A stretch of 11,607 nucleotides of DNA from Acanthamoeba lenticulata (taxonomy: Eukaryota > Discosea > Longamoebia > Acanthamoebidae). The stretch covers positions 1 to 11,607 of the forward strand of contig NAVB01003762.1 in assembly GCA_002179805.1 (NCBI GenBank). The letters are read 5' to 3'. A program made the position numbers and the translations under genes. Position 1 is the stretch's first letter. Each line of letters starts with the position of its first letter. Below the pieces are notes generated by a model. That model worked only from the letters and a program-made list of their open reading frames with translations. It did not search any database and was not told where the DNA came from. Shown here piece after piece: positions 8,901-11,607 of this stretch.

Positions 8901-11607
8901 CTGCTTTCGTCTCGAGCGCGACGAGGACGAGGCCGAGTCCGATTCGGACGACGGCGCGCACCAGGACGGCGCCAGCAAGAAGGACAAGAAAAAGGCCAAG
9001 AAGAAGGCCAAGAAGAACGAGCCCAACATCGCCACCGACGGCATCGACATCGCCACCGCCAAATGGAACAAGTGCGTTGATTGGTTCTTGTCGTGTTTTA
9101 TTGGTTTTCTAATTCTTTATTGACCTATCGTTGGCAGTATTTCGTTCCGAGCGTGGGACTTTGCGGGACAGGAGCTATACCACACGACCCACCAGTTTTT
9201 CCTGTCCAAGCGGAGCATCTACCTTCTCGTCTTCAACCTGCTCCACATGCTGCACAACAAGTCCGACGCCACCGCCACGGTACTTACGCGCCAACCGCGA
9301 CCGCCACGCGGCGCTGATCATCCCTCGCTGACGCGTGCCGCGCTTGCTGGCTTGCTTTTGGGACCACACACACGCAGGTGGACTACTGGCTGCACAGCCT
9401 GCAGGCGCGCGTGCCCGGCGTGCCGGTGATCATCGTGGGCACCCACCTGGACGTCTACACCAAGGCCACCAAGAAGAAAAAGAAGAAGGACGGTGCGTGC
9501 GCTCCTCTTCCTCTGTGGCGTCTCTCGACTCGCTGGCGATTGGGACGGCTGACAATCAATCGGGGACCAGCCGCCGACAACGAGTCGACGGCGGTGAACG
9601 AGCTGCTCAACAAGATTCGGGCGCGGTACAAGCGGCGGTTCCCGAACGTGCTGGACGTGATGGCCGTCTCCACCAAGTCCAAGCGTGGCGTCAAGGCACC
9701 TCCTCCTCTTCTTCTTCCTCTTCTTCCTCTCCCTCTTCCGTCGCTGGTGCTCTCCTTCTCACACATGCGGGTTCGGCGTGACGAACAGGAGTTGCAAGCG
9801 CGCATCGCCGAGATCGCAGAGAAGAAAAAGTATGTGGGCCAGCAGGTGCCCACGCCGTACGTCATCCTCGCCCGCCAGGTCGACATTCTCACCAGGAAGA
9901 AGAGCCCGCCAATCATGGTGCGCCCACACCCAAGATGCGAAAAGAAATAACAAATCTTTTATTTATTTAAAATGTCTACTAAAACCCAAAACAAATGTGG
10001 TGAGCCAGACGCTGGGCGAGTTCGAGGAAGTGGCTCGTGCCTACAATGTGGCCAAGGAGGAGGTCGTGGATGTGCTCCATTTCCTCCACACCATCGGCGA
10101 GGTCGCTTACTTCGATGACGACCCGTCCGACGGCCTGGCCGACCGCGTCTTCCTCGTGCGCCCACCCCGCCAACGCTCTATTTGTTCGCTCCTTCACACG
10201 ACATTGTGCTCACGTGACCCCATGATCTCATGGCGGCGTGTTTTGGGGCTCCAGGACCCGCAATGGCTCACCAACGTGATGAGCAGCGTCGTGACTCTCC
10301 GACACAACATCGTGAGGTGTGTTTTTCATAGAATTATCTCTTTTTTTATTTTTTTTTCCTGAGTTCCGTGCTAATCGAGGGGTGTGCGAGCAGGGAGGGC
10401 AAGCTGCGCCACTGCGATCTTTCGTTCATTTGGAAGCCGCCGCAGTTCCCGCCCTCGGTCCACCCGACGCTCATCCAGTTGTTGAAGAAGTTTGAGATCC
10501 TCTACCCGCTGCCGCGCCAGACGACCCCAACCTCTCCGCGCCTCGAGACTGGTACCCGCCCTTTTGCTCCGAATTAATTACTACAATTAATATCACATTC
10601 CAAATAAATAAAATATTAAAAAGATAAAAAAATATTAAACTAAAGAATGAATTATAAACGGAGCAGGAACGAGGCCGTCGCTGCAGCAGTGGAAGGGCAA
10701 GCAGGATGAGATCGAGACCGAGGTGTCCCTGGTCCCGTGCCTGCTCGACAAGGAGCGTCCCGAGTCCAAGAAATCTGAATGGTCACGCGTTACCTTCCAC
10801 CTCTCCCTCTCTCTCTGGTCGAACATCAGCAGAAATTCGTGAATTGGCGACTCACGCGCGACCAACGACAACAACAGGCCGCTCTATGAGGACGAGAGCG
10901 AGCAGATCTCGCGAGTGTGGGAGTTTCAGTTTCTGCCGCTGGGGTTCTTCTCTCGTCTGTTCGTGCGCACGATGAATGTCGTCGAGCGCTATTCCAAGAA
11001 TGTGGACGACCAGCAGAGCCTCAAGATCGTCACCTACTGGACCAACGGCATCATCGTACCCGCCCCCGCCCGCCCTCTCCTCCTCCTCAGCCCGCGCATG
11101 CATATAGGACGGTCGTGAACGACCTCATCTCTGTGGCGTTCGCAGGTGCGCCTGGGCGAGCCCACGAGCGAACGAAGCGAGAAGGGGTTCATGGAGTACA
11201 TCCCAGACGAGTTCGTGCTCAAGCTCCACGTCCGCACCCGGGCGGAGTCGTCCAAGTTCGCGTTCCTCCTCCTCCTCCTTCTGCTCCTGCGTGATGGATG
11301 CTGATTGGGGGGAAACGGAATCAGGCTTTTTGCGCTGTTGGTGGAGAACGTGGACAGTTTGATCGAGGGCTGGTTCCAGAACCAGATCAAGTCGGTCCAG
11401 ATCCTGTGCCCGCACTGCATCAAGGCCCACCGGCACCCGCCCACGACCTTCAACCTCAAGGCCATCCAGCTCGCCGTGACGCAGGGCAAGCAGCACATGA
11501 GCTGCCACGGGACTCCGCTCGACATCCGTACGGAAGCACCGACCTGTCCACCAGTGTCCCAACGAGTTCATGAGCTGATGAACTCTTTTTTTATTTTTAT
11601 TAATTCT
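5909..11607 (+). CDS. Roco family LRR-Roc-COR GTPase, 3' end outside window
   Basis: Exons: 5909-6656, 6740-6858, 6942-7062, 7165-7552, 7629-7710, 7800-7994, 8080-8295, 8368-9071, 9138-9279, 9378-9492, 9571-9695, 9789-9917, 10009-10155, 10255-10316, 10394-10551, 10667-10781, 10878-11055, 11146-11261, 11325-11527 or beyond. All phases agree, giving about 1,354 residues. Order: Ser/Ala-rich start; RI-type LRRs (about 51-329); charged linker (330-574); eight typical LRRs (575-775); Roc domain with P-loop GDGGVGKS (790-797), switch II DFAGQE (865-870) and G4 THLD (927-930); COR domain (about 1000-1354) with EFQFLPLGFFSRLFVR and a late CPHC. Family role: GTP-dependent signalling scaffold, often with a kinase domain after COR. 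No kinase is visible because the window ends. After 11527 the frame is unclear. Introns at 6859 and 9696 appear to be GC-AG. Confidence 0.9.
6859..6941 (+). other. Probable GC-AG intron in the LRR-coding region
   Basis: The exon ends CAG and the intron begins GCATGT, with a pyrimidine-rich TATTGTTACAG acceptor. Joining CAG to GTC in phase 0 gives a continuous RI-type LRR (NNTLMYLDL to NWTLVDLHL at the right spacing). No GT nearby gives that join. Confidence 0.6.
9696..9788 (+). other. Probable GC-AG intron in the Roc-coding region
   Basis: The exon ends AAG and the intron begins GCACCT, followed by a long CCT/CTT pyrimidine tract and ending AACAG. Joining gives STKSKRGVKELQARIAE, which resembles the end of Ras-like domains. 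The alternative GT donor at 9690 would delete Val-Lys. The segment is 93 nt and has no stop in frame. Confidence 0.5.
11528..11607 (+). other. Unresolved 3' edge: intron start or continuing exon
   Basis: A GTACGG at 11528 resembles the GTAC-type donors used elsewhere here, in phase 1 after GAC ATC C. The Roco frame also remains open to the window end. The last 25 bases are T-rich and AT-rich, like introns or gene ends in this window. The sequence does not decide which. Confidence 0.4.

Noticed and set aside
7843..8961. 372-codon minus-strand frame opposite the Roco LRR and P-loop region
   Set aside because: It crosses three well-supported introns of the plus-strand gene and has no family features. 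The plus strand shows clear LRR and GTPase motifs.
9696..9742. CCT/CTT repeat tract as a microsatellite or coding repeat
   Set aside because: It fits an intron pyrimidine tract; translated in frame it gives a Pro/Leu run that would interrupt the Roc domain end.

Overview
The window is nuclear DNA from a GC-rich, intron-dense protist. Exons are GC-rich with strong third-position G/C bias. They are cut by many short introns of about 57-120 nt, most of them GT-AG, some very AT-rich. Gene ends and some promoter stretches are AT-rich. Together with a large LRR-Roc-COR (Roco) gene, this suggests an amoebozoan, most likely Acanthamoeba or a relative. The organism is inferred from style and gene content, not from a database match.

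Layout. Minus strand, 1-2698: a coiled-coil protein gene with its 5' end inside the window and its 3' end beyond base 1. It has eight predicted exons, about 682 residues visible. Minus strand, 2978-3934: a small acidic, lysine-rich, largely disordered protein with a run of Thr-Pro motifs. 3935-4472: divergent intergenic region serving that gene and the next one. Plus strand, 4473-5364: a complete four-exon ubiquitin-conjugating enzyme of the UBE2E subfamily (162 aa). 5365-5908: its 3' end, then the upstream region of the next gene, which holds a perfect 8-bp inverted repeat. Plus strand, 5909 to beyond 11607: a Roco GTPase, at least 19 predicted exons and about 1,354 residues visible. It carries ribonuclease-inhibitor-type LRRs, a charged linker, eight typical LRRs, a Roc GTPase domain and most of a COR domain; the 3' end is outside the window.

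The genes do not form an obvious pathway. The E2 enzyme is a housekeeping component of ubiquitin transfer and the Roco protein is a signalling GTPase scaffold; their adjacency is probably incidental. The most notable points are all in or near the Roco gene: two different LRR classes in one chain, an acidic-then-lysine-rich insert in the Roc switch I region, two probable GC-AG introns, several stop-free introns whose length is a multiple of three, and an unrecognised helical block between the LRR arrays. I did not find RNA genes, mobile elements or CRISPR arrays. All exon boundaries were derived by hand from splice sites, reading phase and protein plausibility, and need transcript support.
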